From the NCBI RefSeq assembly GCF_037975245.1, contig NC_092580.1, forward strand, positions 26,687,501-26,751,500: a stretch of DNA of 64,000 nt, given 5' to 3'. This DNA comes from Apostichopus japonicus (taxonomy: Eukaryota > Echinodermata > Holothuroidea > Aspidochirotida > Stichopodidae). The translations under genes were made by a program, and so were the position numbers. Under the pieces are notes generated by a model that was given only the letters and a program-made list of their open reading frames with translations, made no database searches and was not told the DNA's origin. Positions 1 to 12,804 of this stretch are shown here, piece after piece; the first letter of the stretch is position 1, and each line of letters opens with the position of its first letter.

Positions 1-99
1 GTAGATATAAGTCAATTTAAGCTGCTGGAAAATGGTATAAGTCGAAGGAAATTAGTATATGTCGATTTAAATCGGTATTTGTCGATTCCCCACAATTTG

Positions 100-546
100 A
101 GATTGATTGGCCGCCATAGCACTGGATGCGAACCTTCTCAAGCCGTAAGTCTGTGTTTTTAGTCTAGGGATTAGTAACATCAGCGATGAATTACAGCGAA
201 GTGAACGTGTAGATGATGGTCGGAGCTGAAACAAGTTGGTGAGGTAGCTTGGTCCTACATTGTGCATACATTTGAACACCATAAGAAGTAGTTTGTAGTT
301 GATTCGTTCACGTATCGGGAGCCAGTGGAGTTCGATCATGGTAGGGGCAATGTGATACTTCCGGGTTCTAGTAACGAGACGTGCGACGATGTTTAGTACG
401 CGTTCTAGCCTGTCAATTTTACAGCCTGGTAATCCAATCCATACAGAATACCATTGCACTGAGTAGTCGAGCTTCGACGTAACGAATGCATGGACAATCC
501 ATTCTCTCAGTGAGTTACAATCCCTCAGCCAGTATTCACACTGCAT
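100..546 (-). pseudogene. CR1/L2-like LINE reverse transcriptase, C-terminal fragment
   Basis: The minus strand encodes about 145 residues typical of the region downstream of the reverse transcriptase domain in CR1/L2-type LINEs. Visible landmarks are VHAFVTSKLDYS, KIDRLERVLNIVARLV and the block IELHWLPIRERINYKLLL, followed by a VFKCMHN..GPSYLTNLF segment. The family's normal continuation (ASSAP.LWNSLP) breaks off after FASSAM near base 105, and nothing upstream of the LDY block is recognisable. It is therefore truncated at both ends and not functional. It lies just downstream of the LU-0 signal-peptide exon, so it probably sits in an intron of that gene or has replaced its other exons. The clade is assigned by motif memory only. 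Confidence 0.8.
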
Positions 547-820
547 TTGAGGGTACCAACAAAGTGTATCCGCTTTAAGTTGAACTATAGAACCAACACG
601 GAAGTTATAAAGGTAAGACGGTTCATGTCCCGAAAGTAAGTAATGGTAACCTTGATTTAACTACGTATCGGCCAACAGGAAACCGTTTGGAGAGTAAAGA
701 ACTCCAGTAAAGTACTTTTTGAAAACTTCTAGCAATTTAGCATGCTATAATTTGGGGCCAATATATTAGAATTGACTACCATTAACGTACAGTAGAAAAT
801 TATAACCAACTGATACTCAC

Positions 821-872
821 CAGTAAGGGCAAAACCAAAGATGGTCGCAAAAAGGAACAGTGCATTCGTCAT
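821..872 (-). CDS. LU-0: signal-peptide exon of an LU-family gene (partial)
   Basis: The minus strand reads MTNALFLFATIFGFALT plus one base, then a good splice donor (GTGAGTAT). This matches the first coding exon of LU-1 (MKMTKMLFTLSTICGLILT) and LU-4 in length, hydrophobic profile and phase 1. The first of the two methionines found in the paralogs is changed to GTG here, so translation would begin at the second. As in the paralogs, a pyrimidine-rich tract ending in CCAG lies immediately 5' of this position, suggesting a further non-coding upstream exon. No cysteine-rich exon follows within the window; the next minus-strand sequence is a LINE fragment. The gene either continues beyond the left edge or is dead. 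Confidence 0.55.
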
Positions 873-959
873 TTTCACCTGGTGATCGAAAGAAAAACAG
901 AATTAAAGGAAGAGCAAGGGCCCAAGGGCACTATAGTTCCTTGCTTGTAAGGAATATTT
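873..959. other. Upstream flank of LU-0
   Basis: Short spacer between the LU-0 exon and the TGACCT-rich repeat. It holds a small hairpin (TTCCTT, GCTTGT, AAGGAA near 942-959). No gene seen. Confidence 0.4.
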
Positions 960-2480
960 AAAGGGATCAGCACTGTCCTAACATTGTTATGTGGTCCTAT
1001 GTACACACACAATAATATTGCCAAAAATATCACAAATCAACCGTTGGTCCTTTTGAGAATCTGTTGAGGACCAGGTGTCTGATATGAGCATGAGTTCGCT
1101 TTTTTTACAGAACTCACAGAATCATCCTGACTGTACTTATTAAGAATTTTAACAAAACCAAACGAACCTTGATCTCTAATAACTTCGCACATAAAAGTTG
1201 CAGAGGAGTCAAACTATGGACAATTTAGATCGGAATATGGCCACGAAAATTCAATTAATCAACTTGAAAGAAACTAATAAGGTCACTAGAGGTCAACCTG
1301 AGGTCAAAGGTCACCAAATACAGGTCGACTATTGGATTAAATTAGCCGTAACTCCCAACCTTGATGGGCATTTTGTTCTCAAGTTATCGCAAAAATAGTT
1401 GTTGACCCCTAATTGACCTTTGTTGACATACAAAAAAACATTTTGATCCATAATTGACCTTTGTTGACCTTGGATCACATGACCCTTATGTTTTGAAACG
1501 ATCCCTTTAATTCCCTTACCCCATTCACAACTACTCCCAAAATATCAACCATGTCGGACCCTGTCAGCGGGAGTTTTACAAGTTATTATAAACAAACACA
1601 AATTTTGACCCATAATTGACCTTTTGTGACCTTGGTTCACATAACGGTTATTTTTGAAAACGTGACCCTACTACTTTTACAACTTGTCCCAATATATCAG
1701 CCATGTCAGACTTTGTGACTAGAAGTTGTTGCAAAGATTAGCATAAGTTGCTAGTTTTTTGCACATAAGCAGCCTTGAATTGACCTTGGATGACCTGATG
1801 GTTTTTTTATCAAAAATGTTCTCATCGATGATGTGAAATATGTCCTGAATTTGTTATGTGCTCCAATGTACACACAATGTAATTGCTAATAAGGTATCAA
1901 ATCCAACCTCTGGCCCCTCATAACTTGAGAACTGGGTGTCCGAGTGAAGCGGGAGTTGGTTTCCTCTATAGAGCACAAAAGAGCTCTGTCATATATTAAA
2001 ATACTGACAAACTTTTTTTGTTTTGCCCCGTATCTCCTAAAATGAGCATATTTTTCAAGATTTGACCTTTGATTTCAAAAAGCAACACGACAAGTCTGTA
2101 GTCCATCTTAACCGTACTTACTAAATGATAAACTTGAACTCTGATAACTTCGCACACCCTAATTGACCCCTAATTGACCCTTGTTGACATTCGATCACAT
2201 CACCGTTATGTTTGGAAATGATCACTTAACCCATTCACAACTACTCCCAAAATATCAACCATGTCGGACCCTGTCCATGTGCGCTAACTGACCTTTGGTG
2301 ACCTCGCAGGCACCAAAAACAATAGGGCACACAATGGCGGATCTATATACCAAGTTTGAGTTAGTCCAACTTTCCCTTGTAGATTTACGGTGTACAAAAG
2401 CAAGTGTCACAGACGCACACACAGACGCACACACACAAACCTGGCTATAAAGGTTCCTTTTGCCAAAGCAAGGAACCAAA
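960..2480. repeat. TGACCT/AGGTCA-rich interspersed repeat, copy 1
   Basis: This 1.5 kb stretch contains many TGACCTTTG, TGACCTTGG and AGGTCA words in both orientations and ends in a CA-rich microsatellite (about 2408-2440) followed by a GGTTCCTT..AAGGAACC-type hairpin near 2450-2476. Much of it recurs at 46185-47600, partly direct and partly inverted. For example, the segment around 1290-1390 is nearly repeated at about 46645-46745. At 1301-1313 it carries AGGTCAAAGGTCA, the consensus direct repeat with 1-bp spacing used by RXR/HNF4-type nuclear receptors. No transposase or RT is visible. The element class is unknown; a non-autonomous mobile element is the simplest reading. Confidence 0.6.
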
Positions 2481-3074
2481 AATTAAGTTATCGTTAGCTT
2501 TGATTCTCAGAAATGTAATTATTTGAACCACTGACTGTGAGGTCGTGGTGCAGTTTGGGGTGGGGGAATGGGGAGAGGGGACGCAAAGGCGAAAACTGGT
2601 TACAGGCAGGCCAATATAGCTAGGAGCTGTGGGCATCAGATGGGCATCAACGAAATTACAGGATACAAATGAAACGCATCATTCTAACAAGCATTGTTAA
2701 ATTTTGCCTTTTCAAGCTCAAAATAATAGTCGCCGTTTGTAACTATATAAATGCCTTTTTTTTTCCTTAGTCCTATTTTTTCTCACGTGAATATTTGTCC
2801 GGCGTTCGTCGGACCTGCCGTACCGGCTCCGACGCTCCTGCATGGTATTTAGATTAGCCATATTGAGTACAAGAATCCTAATGCTTGTGAAGTCAAATCT
2901 CCTATAGGGCACCAGAGGTCAAACTCTGAGAAACCTTTTACATGATATAAAACGATGGAAATCGTGGATACCTCTTATACTTGGTGTGTGGAGTACAATA
3001 ACCCTATTGTTTTGGTGGCCACGTACAGAAGAGGACCTGTGTTTATCATGCCATAGTGGTACTGTTACAGCTAG
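2481..3074. other. No gene recognised
   Basis: Short open frames exist on the minus strand, but none has family motifs, splice context or a paralogous copy. I see nothing supportable here. Confidence 0.5.
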
Positions 3075-4775
3075 TATAGGCCTAACAAAGCGACCGGTCT
3101 CGATGAAATAAGTGCGCATGTATTAAAGATAAGTGCAATTGAAATTACTCCCAGTATTACACGAATAATAAATCAAAGCATTGATACTGATGTATTTCTA
3201 TGTAACTGGAAGGAAGCTAAGGTTATCCCGAGTTTTAAAACGGAATCCCGCCATGATTTATCAAACTACAGACCGATTGCAATTTTACCAATTCTCTCAA
3301 AAATAATTGAAAAACATGTCCACCTAGCCCTCAGTAAGCATTTGAATAAGTTTGACCTTTTACGTAATGCACAGTCGGGTTTCAGGGAAAAGCATTCATG
3401 CGAAACGGCGCTATTGAAGGTTGTGGATCAGTGGATGGAATCTATTGATAAGGGGTATATTTTGGGAACTGTTTTCTTAGACCTCAGTAAGGCATTCGAT
3501 TTGGTAAACCACGAGATGATGGTAACGAAACTACGTATTTATGGTGTATAGAGTAAAGCGATTAATTGGTTCAAATCCTATTTAGTTAATAGAAGTCATT
3601 GCACATACTTAAATGGTGTTTTATCGAGTTCAAGACGAATTGCATGTGGTGTACCCCATGGAAGCATTCTTGGTCCACTTCTGTTCTTAATTTATATTAA
3701 TGATATGGATCTCACTTTGGAATATTGTTCAGCGGATATGTATGCTGACGACACAACATTTTATGCCAGTGATACATCTACCATTGACTTGAATAACAAA
3801 TTGCAAAGAGACATGGAAAAAGTTAGTGCCTGGTGTGACCGAAATAAAATGGCAATCAACACCACTAAAACGAAAGTATTATTGATGGGATCTGGTCAGA
3901 GACTGGCTTCATTACCTGACAATGCAAATACTCTTTCTGTGACACTCGAGGGCAAAATTCTCAAGACTGTCAAATATGAAGAACTATTAGGTGTAACAAT
4001 TGATAACAATTTATCCTGGCATATTCAGGTTGACAACGTTTGTAAAACAGTCTCAAATCGCCTTGCCTTACTGAGACGCATACAACCATATATTGATTTG
4101 AATACGAAAATTATCTACTATAATGGGTATGTACGACCCATTCTAGATTATTGTAGTATAGTCTGGGGTACGTGTGGAGCAAATGATTTACAAAAGTTGT
4201 TACATATGCAAAAAGCAGCATCGCGTATTATTACGAACTCGGGAAGATATGAAAGCTCGACAGAATTATTTAAAATGCTAAAGTGGCACCCTGTCGATAC
4301 GCAAATACGTATACGACGATTGATCATGATATACAAGACCATGAATGGCCTCTCCCCAAATTATCTAACCCAGTTATTCAACTTTACACACGAAATTCAT
4401 AATCACAATTTGAGATCCACGACCCAAAGTAACTTATACCTGAAAGATGGTAAAACGGAATATCACAAGCGTAGATTTTCCTTCATAGCTGCCAAAGAAT
4501 GGAATAGTTTGCCAGCTGAATGCAAGCATGCCAAATCTTTACCTATTTTTAAACGTTTAGTCAATGAATTTTTCAAGTCTTAATCATCTCATTACGCTTT
4601 TATGTTCTATACCCATTTTTACAGTTTTGTGATTTACTGTTGTATATATGTATGTTTAATAGTCTTACTTTCTGTTTATTGTTTCATAATATTATTCTTT
4701 TTATAATGACTGTATTTTAGGGCCTCGGGGAAGATCAGCTTCGGCTAACCGAGTCACCCTTTTAAAGGTTTTAAA
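3075..4775 (+). pseudogene. Jockey/CR1-superfamily LINE reverse transcriptase, 5'-truncated
   Basis: A single frame runs from about 3075 to the stop at 4581-4583. In order it shows NKATGLDEISAHVLK, the NYRPIAILP block, QSGFREKHSCETAL, FLDLSKAFDLVNH, the GVPHGSILGPLLF block and the catalytic YADDTTFY (about 3740-3765). It then continues through the thumb and C-terminal region ending near AKEWNSLPAECKHAKSLP. The only coding lesion seen is an in-frame TAG at 3549-3551 (after RIYGV). The endonuclease and first ORF are missing. The 3' UTR ends in a short reiteration of TTTAAAGG near 4762-4780, the simple tail common in this superfamily. It is a relatively young, 5'-truncated, inactive copy. Confidence 0.88.
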
Positions 4776-6349
4776 GGTTAATAACTAACAAGCAGAAGTC
4801 TAGTGCATTGAAGTCATCGAAACCTCAATGCATTTTGCGTTCTGGTTGTTCAACGATCAACGTCAATGGGAGGTAACTGTGTAAAAGCGCTCACTATTTT
4901 TATGTGCATTATGTACGGAGATTTTTCAGGTGCGGTGACTTTTTACTAAGTGTAATGATACGAACTGAACATTCAAAGGAACAAACGTAAAATAATAATT
5001 TGCCGAAATAACATTACATATCTCGAAATGAACAACAGGAAGTTGTTGTTACAATGCTTCATCGTTTTATATTTTCATATATATGATGTTTTAAACACTT
5101 TTGACCAACCGAAATTTCAAGAGATCGTTTTTGCTGTTACCAACTAACAGTAACTCTATACGGCGATATACTAAGTTAGGCCTTACTACCTAGGCTTATA
5201 TCGCACAAAGAATTAGCGAGGAAAAAAAAATGGCGAGTAATTTCAACGTTTGGCGAGTAGAATTTTAGACTCGGTCCTATATTCTATTCATAGCTTATAT
5301 ATATACATAGCTCATACATACATTACGTACTTACAGTACTCGTTATATGCATGGGCGTCGACGGTATATACCTGCACATGAGATCCCTTGGAATGTAATG
5401 ACCATTTCAAGGAAGTGTGTGCTATATTACATCGAAAATACGTCATACCATTCTATGAAAGATGTGCCATATATAAACGTTACGTGCTGTCTGTGGAGCC
5501 ATGCCATTGATGTGTGTGAAAAAGAGTACCTGCATAAGTCTTTGAAATCCGTGCAACGCGTAAGTTTAACCAGGGAGTTGTTATGGAACAACTCCCTGGT
5601 TTAAAGGTGTACGACATCGCCGATACAGTACTCACTACATGAGTCATTGCAGTTTTCCATCCATCTCTTTGTTATCCAATTATCACAAAATGCAAAATAA
5701 TTGTAAGTTTATATCCGTTTGTAAATATATTTCACTGAACAAGGGAATACACTTCATTGGTATATATATGCGTCACAAAGGAGAACATTTCTCATGGATA
5801 TTCCTAGCGAGGGTGCGGATCATTTGGGTGCGTATAACTCAATGACTATTCATGAAGCTGCTTTACCCTGATTTGGATTTTTTTTTACATTTTTGCTTGA
5901 TCACCTACATTAAGAAATAAGCAAACAAATGTTGCAGTAGCAGCTTATAACCTGGAGTGTAATGCATCATATTTTAAGCTCGAAAAGGATTACCAAAGCC
6001 TTGCAATGCATAAAAACAAATTTAAAACATTAATCGATGCATAAATGACACCGCATGTATTCTAAGTTTCTAAGAACGAAACGAGAGCAGCAAAATAATA
6101 GACTACTGGCATCAAAGAGTGTAAACAGGGAAAAAATCGCTGGATTCAGGACTTCTTTAATGATTCCTCTGAACCATGTTGGAAGTGGTGCGAACTTCTT
6201 TGCAAATACCGTGTCTAGAACATATAATCAAATTGATTGGACTACATAGCAAGTATACATTGACACTTTTTAATACAATCACATCCCTTAACAATTGGAT
6301 TTCATTAGCTTGACTAGTCACTGTTTCTTACAAATACTGTTTTACTGTC
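4776..6349. other. No gene recognised; one short perfect hairpin
   Basis: AT-rich sequence with an 85-residue plus-strand frame at 5347-5604 that lacks family motifs. The only distinct structure is the hairpin at 5568-5601, listed separately. Confidence 0.5.
5568..5601. repeat. Perfect 15-bp hairpin (AACCAGGGAGTTGTT)
   Basis: AACCAGGGAGTTGTT at 5568-5582, the loop ATGG, then its exact reverse complement at 5587-5601. It lies at the end of an open frame and could be a tiny palindromic repeat or a transcribed stem-loop. The stem is too short for a normal animal pre-miRNA. Confidence 0.7.
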
Positions 6350-8550
6350 TCCTATTCAAGTTGCGTTCTGAGTATGCTTGGTAACATCATTGTGGTCATA
6401 TAGCTCTGATAAACATATTCTGGGATTACGGATTTCATATTTGTTGTTGACCTTTTGAAATTTTCACTTCATTGATATGGTAAGAGAGAAACTGAATCAT
6501 CATAGAGGTAAATATATTGGTGATTTATAGGTTGCCATATGCTATAATGGTGTATTGTTTACAAGGCCTTATGTGATGACCAAAGAGTGTTAGCCCTGCA
6601 CACATTTCTATGTTTGTCCATGTTTATTAAAAATAGATCAAAGGTCATTTTGAGTCATTGAATGACTGTCCAAAACCTGAAAGTCACAATTATTATGTTA
6701 TGACCTAAAACTAAAGAACTACGACATGAATCTCAATTGCATAGATATGTCGCTCTGCCACTATATATAAAACGAACACACACTCACAAGTAGCATAGTT
6801 TTCGCAAGAAGATCATTTAAACTGCATTCATGGATTTAATCTGTCAAAGTTATCACCCATATTTTACCAATGTTCTAAAAATTCTTCATTCCCTCCGAAA
6901 AGTTACAACTACTGTACTTGGGCTGCCTTCTAACAATGTATTACTTTAAAGTAGCTCGTACGAGTGAGCTCGTAAATTTCGCCAAACGGATAAAATATGC
7001 ATAAAGATGGTACCGTAATCGATCGAACTAAGCCAACTTTGACCTAACAAACATTACTTTTCGAGTAGTTCATAATATACTTTAGAGTTTGAATATTTTC
7101 GTCACCCAGACAATTTTCAAACTGGGAATGATCCCATGCAAACTGTATATTCCTCCATTGTTTACTTCAATTTACCCTTTTCCGTTCGGAAATACCCTGG
7201 CGTTGCTGTGTGTACACTAAACGAGTTTCTGTAAACTAAATAAAAGTAACTGAACAAAGGAAAATTGACTGTGAAATTATAAACATAGAAATTTGTTTGT
7301 TCTTTTAAGTTTCAATTTAATATAGATGCACGAAAAATAAGCATTTTCAATAAAAAAGGTAACTTTTTCGCCAATTTTTTTTTATCAGATTCACAGCAAT
7401 CTTACGGGCATTAGTGTTCATAAATACATATTAATATCAATTTCAGTCTTAATACACAATACAAATACCCCTAAAGGAATCTAGGTTTGATTTATAACTC
7501 CAATTCCAGTTCACGTAAGCCTCCTTTTCCATGTTTCATGTACGTACATGCACAATTTTAGAAGTCTGTGCATTGTAGTTTCAGTTTCAGTATATTATTT
7601 CTATGTATTCACCAAAGGAGGTATAAATGCAACAATGAACAGGATAGTACAATACGGTAATACAGATGGCAATCGCAAGAGAGATACATGACAAACGTGA
7701 CTGCAAACACTAATACAATATTACACAGAGTAGTACTGACATGGTGGTACCACCACTAAAGTAAGAGTTGGCAATTCGGGAAGGAAGGTTTTTATTATCT
7801 TAGTTCAAAATTGTGATGTAGTATAGAATACCCCACAACAGAGTAGAGTCTATTTTGCGCCTAGTGTGCCATCCTGAAATCGACATATGTCGAATTAAAT
7901 TGAAATATGTCGATTTCCTAATTGAAAGAAATCGACAATTGTGGAAGAAATGTCATTTGTCGTTTTTCGTGCTATGATTATATGTGCGAATGTATGTGCA
8001 TATTCATAAGCATAAGAATCAAAACAGTTGAAATTAGAATAGCTTAACTTTACGTTCACAGCGATCTTTTCATTAGCATTTGCATAAATGCCAAGTTGGA
8101 AACCATGACAAGGGAAGAACCAGCAGTATCTTCATTTCCATTTGAATTAATTGTGTCAGAATCATCTTTGCGAGCCTCGGATGACCTATCCGGACAGCTT
8201 TGCTTTTTGTCAATTCCAATGCCAACATTGTATATATATCCATTCACGTAGGCTATATCAATTTCTTGCAATCAGAGCACTAGATAAAAACATTGGACAA
8301 TGATCGTCTAATGATAGATCGAGAAACGCGATTTGATTTCCCTGTAAAGAACAAGTAACCACTGTGGAGGGGTGATAAATCCAAAGTTGCAAATATTGTC
8401 AACAAGTATTTACTGTTCGTTGTTACAGCAGATGTTTTGAAGCTTGCTTGATGTGTTTACAAGTATATATCTTCCGTTCAATGTGTCATCATTCAATTAT
8501 GTTTCGTCTTATCAGTAGATCATTGTGTATTCTGCCATAAACTTTTATTT
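6350..8550. repeat. Duplicated block D, copy 1
   Basis: Recurs at 16550-17955 (continuing at 22880-23260), 57200-60300, 60300-62520 and 63230-64000. Shared landmarks include the GTAGCTC...GAGCTCGTAAATTT region (about 6950), a TTCAAACTGGGAATG segment (about 7115), CAAAGGAGGTATAA (about 7612), CGACATATGTCG palindromes (about 7880) and a CAAATGTTGTCAACTTGC-like region. Copies differ by many substitutions and indels, so the duplications are not recent. No gene function is evident apart from the candidate minus-strand exon at 8056-8271. Confidence 0.75.
8056..8271 (-). CDS. Candidate C-terminal exon with GPI-like tail (uncertain)
   Basis: The minus-strand frame contains a polar, Asp/Ser/Asn-rich stretch with one cysteine (KKQSCPDRSS, then SDTINSNGNEDTAGSS). 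It ends in a moderately hydrophobic tail (SLVMVSNLAFMQMLMKRSL), which resembles a GPI-attachment signal. A paralogous segment near 59930-60075 has in-frame stops at matching positions, so at most one copy is intact. No convincing polypyrimidine acceptor precedes it. It could equally be a chance frame in block D. Confidence 0.2.
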   Translation of the reverse strand: MQEIDIAYVNGYIYNVGIGIDKKQSCPDRSSEARKDDSDTINSNGNEDTAGSSLVMVSNLAFMQMLMKRSL

Positions 8551-8635
8551 CGGATTAGTACTACCATATGAACGGATCCAAACTATGTACTGTAAGTAGC
8601 CTACTGATTGCATCTTTTCCAACAAATCTTTCCAG

Positions 8636-8703
8636 ACAATACTCTGCCTTGTATTTGGGGCCTGCATGTAGCATGGATACCGTGGCTTGTAAAATGCAGA
8701 TAA
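8636..8703 (+). other. Candidate phase-1 terminal exon, copy 1 (weak)
   Basis: A strong pyrimidine tract ending TCTTTCCAG precedes 68 nt that end in TAA in a phase-1 frame. The paralog at 24821-24888 has the same acceptor, the same length and the same stop, and a 1-nt indel between the copies falls just after the stop. The encoded 22 residues match no family I know. Confidence 0.15.
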
Positions 8704-9244
8704 AGAGAACCTCTACGGCACAAGCTTTACAACTGCATAGCTTTCGGAATGCAGTTTAGTGTACATATATTCAATATTTTCTGACATCTACATCGAGACA
8801 TCTATAAAATCAGCTCAACATGTTCCTTTCGCCTATACTCTTCTAACTTGGCCCTTTACCAAACGTTGGCCGAATGGTTTAATGGTATGCTGCACTGACC
8901 CCAAATATGCCAGATTTTCAAATATCAATTTTATATAAGCAGAAATTTGTCAGTGAATTTAGTTCGAAAAGAATACAATTGAACTTTCATAAACATACCA
9001 GTCAGCTAATTCATTTATTTCATTAACAAGAACTTAGCAAATAAAGATGTTGCCGCAAAGCACTTACTTGTCATGTTGGAGCACCTTTAACCTCCGAAAA
9101 TTGTTTAATCCTTTAAGGAGACATCAAGATGTTGATATCAGAGGGGTGGGGCAAGTTGAAACGTTCAGCTGAGGAATAAATGCATTCAGACAATGAACAA
9201 TTAGATTTCCTGAACGCCTATCCATTATGGTTCAAGCTCAAACC

Positions 9245-9834
9245 TTAATTAGTTAGTCCAGTTCGATGGGCATCTCACTATGGAATCACAAGTTACCAGC
9301 ATCATCAAGTCCTGCAACTTCCATCTGCGCTGGATTGGTATGATACGGCAGTACCTCACTACTGAAGCCTATCGTACCGCAGTACAGAGCCTAGTGGTTT
9401 CTCGGTTGGACTATTGTTGTGCTCCGTTATCGGACATTACAGGCTCCCGGTTGCAGCGACTCCAACGTGTGCAGAATACGCAATGACCACATCAGCCCTG
9501 TCCTACTGGATCTGCACTGGTTGCCCGGTGAGAAGAGGATTCGTTTTCGAATCGTTACATACTTCTACAAATGTTTGTACAACATTGCACCACACTATCT
9601 ACAAGAACTTTTACAGATCTACACACCTAGCCGGTTTCTCCGCTCTGCCTCTGATTCCACGTTACTTGTGACGTTCCCTCCCAAGAAGCGGGCTGAGAGA
9701 TCAGCGTTTCTCCATGACGCCCCAGCGCTGTGGAACAACTTACCTCAGGCTGCCAGAGACTCTCCTTACCTACTTGTGTTTAAGAAATGCTTGAAGACTT
9801 ATAATCATAAAAATAATGATAATACCTCTCCCTA
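9245..9834 (+). pseudogene. CR1/L2-like LINE fragment with a frameshift
   Basis: Frame one (9280-9486) reads MESQVTSIIKSCNFHLRWIG, then SRLDYC and LQRLQRVQN. After a frameshift near 9480 a second frame (to 9835) continues with SPVLLDLHWLPGEKRIRF, YKCLYNIAPHYLQELL and APALWNNLPQAARDSP. These are the CR1/L2 C-terminal landmarks. The homologous region at about 26400-26430 lacks the element and runs directly across the junction, giving a natural empty site. It is a short 5'-truncated, dead insertion. Confidence 0.82.
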
Positions 9835-11039
<1,205 letters not shown>

Positions 11040-11224
11040 ATTGGTATCGTATTACTGGTATTTATAATGAGTTCACAATGCGGTGTCAATGTCCAACACC
11101 CAGAACGGATTCTTCTGAATGTGTCAATATTCCAGGTACTACGCCATGTCCTGTTTGCGAAACCGTTAGCAGAGTACAATCTCTCACGTCTGCAGAACAT
11201 ATGTCAGCTACTACTCAATCTTAA
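11040..11224 (+). CDS. Candidate cysteine-containing exon, copy 1 (uncertain)
   Basis: If an AG acceptor at 11038-11039 is used, a phase-1 exon of 60 codons opens with WYRITGIYNEF, carries CQCPTPRTDSSEC and IPGTTPCPVCE, and ends at TAA. The copy at 40072-40280 stays open in the same frame. Against coding function, the acceptor has a poor pyrimidine tract and most differences between the copies change amino acids, including loss of one cysteine. I do not recognise a domain. Confidence 0.22.
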
Positions 11225-11299
11225 AAGTAGTTTTTACTTCACAAACAAGAGAAAACAGAGACAATTTATTTCTTGGGTATATTGTAGTTTATTGTAAAA

Positions 11300-12800
11300 T
11301 TTGATTTGTAACACATATTTGAATTGCAGAAGGAAAAAGACAATAGCCAACTTATGTATCCCCCCGCCCCCATCAGGTTTGCAATTACGCAGTTTTCAGC
11401 CCATTAGACTGCTCTTGACGTCAGGCATCAGATCAACGTAAGGTCTATAACTATAGGTCATAAAATGTCAAAACATGAATAGGTTCATTGACGTCACGGA
11501 ATCATGGTGTTTAAGCTGAAAATATTTTTTTTATTGACTTGTTACACTTCAGTCTAGTTACGGAATTTCCTTCCAAACCCCCTAACTTTACTTATAATGC
11601 TTGGATCACATGTTGACCTTATTAATGATATACACGCTACATTCCATTGACTTCGTGTTTACGTTATCCAAGATTCGTGGGCCGTTCTTTTGCAATAAGA
11701 ATTCGTTTCGTGGAATGGGTACAATAAAATCAACTTCACGCCGCTAATTCACGAGTCTAAAAGAATGAATATACGCAAAATCTGACAGCAGCAATTGCTT
11801 GAATCGGTACAATACGTGAGTTCGTTGCAACGAATGAATGCAGACATATTTGGTAACCTCGAAGTGAAGGTTTCTATGGTGATGGCGTAACTTTTCCACC
11901 AATCATGAGCGAGTATTTACACATAATTACAAACCTGTTTGGGAAAAATCGCAGCCCGGTTTTTAGACAACATTCTGTGTATATAAAGCAGCAAAAATAA
12001 AGAACGAAGCAGACGAAATATCGTTTCTGCATGACATCCTACTTATTTACAAACTATCAGCAAAAAGTGAAGGCATTTAACAGTTGGGACTAATGCATTA
12101 TCCTTATACACCTCTTTCGTGTCGGGTGCTGTTGTTGCATAAAACTTTTATGGGATATTCTGGTGGCTGATGATGAAAACTGTTTTGAATCTTTATAGGA
12201 CAAAACTATGTACTAATAGCATTTACTACCAAGAAGGTTTGTTTAGTAATGTATGATTTCATCAGGGCGATTGCGCTGAAAATGTCTTTGTTTCGCTCGA
12301 TAATATATCAATCATATTTGTGCAAAAGAGTCGCATTTGATGATTTCTCATTTAACTATAGAACATTACATTGACATCTAACCAAACATTTCAACTGTAT
12401 CAGGTTTCAAGGATACATCAGCAACAATAATGCGACAGTCTACGTAAAGTTTCTGAAGCACATCTGCCCAGATGACACCACAGACCATCACCAATTGTAG
12501 TCAACTTTACTGGAGTAAGGAAATGTTTAGCCAGTCATAACGGAGTACATTTTATAGACCGTGTATGCATATTTAGGGGCACTATTGGTTATAAGGTTGT
12601 TGTACAACGTGTTCGATCGGAAAATCTCTTTATACGGTACTGTTTTAGGAACCCCTGACATTACTTACAAATATAGTCATAAACTCTGTGTATAAAATGT
12701 TAAAAGGTGACTTATTTCGGATTCCAAAATAGTAAAAAGCAGTTTCGAAAGAAAGGCATCTATATAAAAGAAAATCAGATTATCGAGACATTTGTCTTTA
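11300..12800. repeat. 3' flank of LU-1, duplicated
   Basis: Matches 40370-41590 (flank of LU-2), and its part from about 12250 matches 52280-52753 (flank of LU-4). It contains a conserved ATTCGTTTCGTGGAATGG stretch and the TTTGTTTCGCT..ATAATATATCAATC stretch. No open frame or RNA gene is recognised. Confidence 0.75.
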
Positions 12801-12804
12801 AATT

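Noticed and set aside
5347-5604. 85-residue frame with five cysteines
   Set aside because: No family motif or splice context, and it ends inside the short hairpin.
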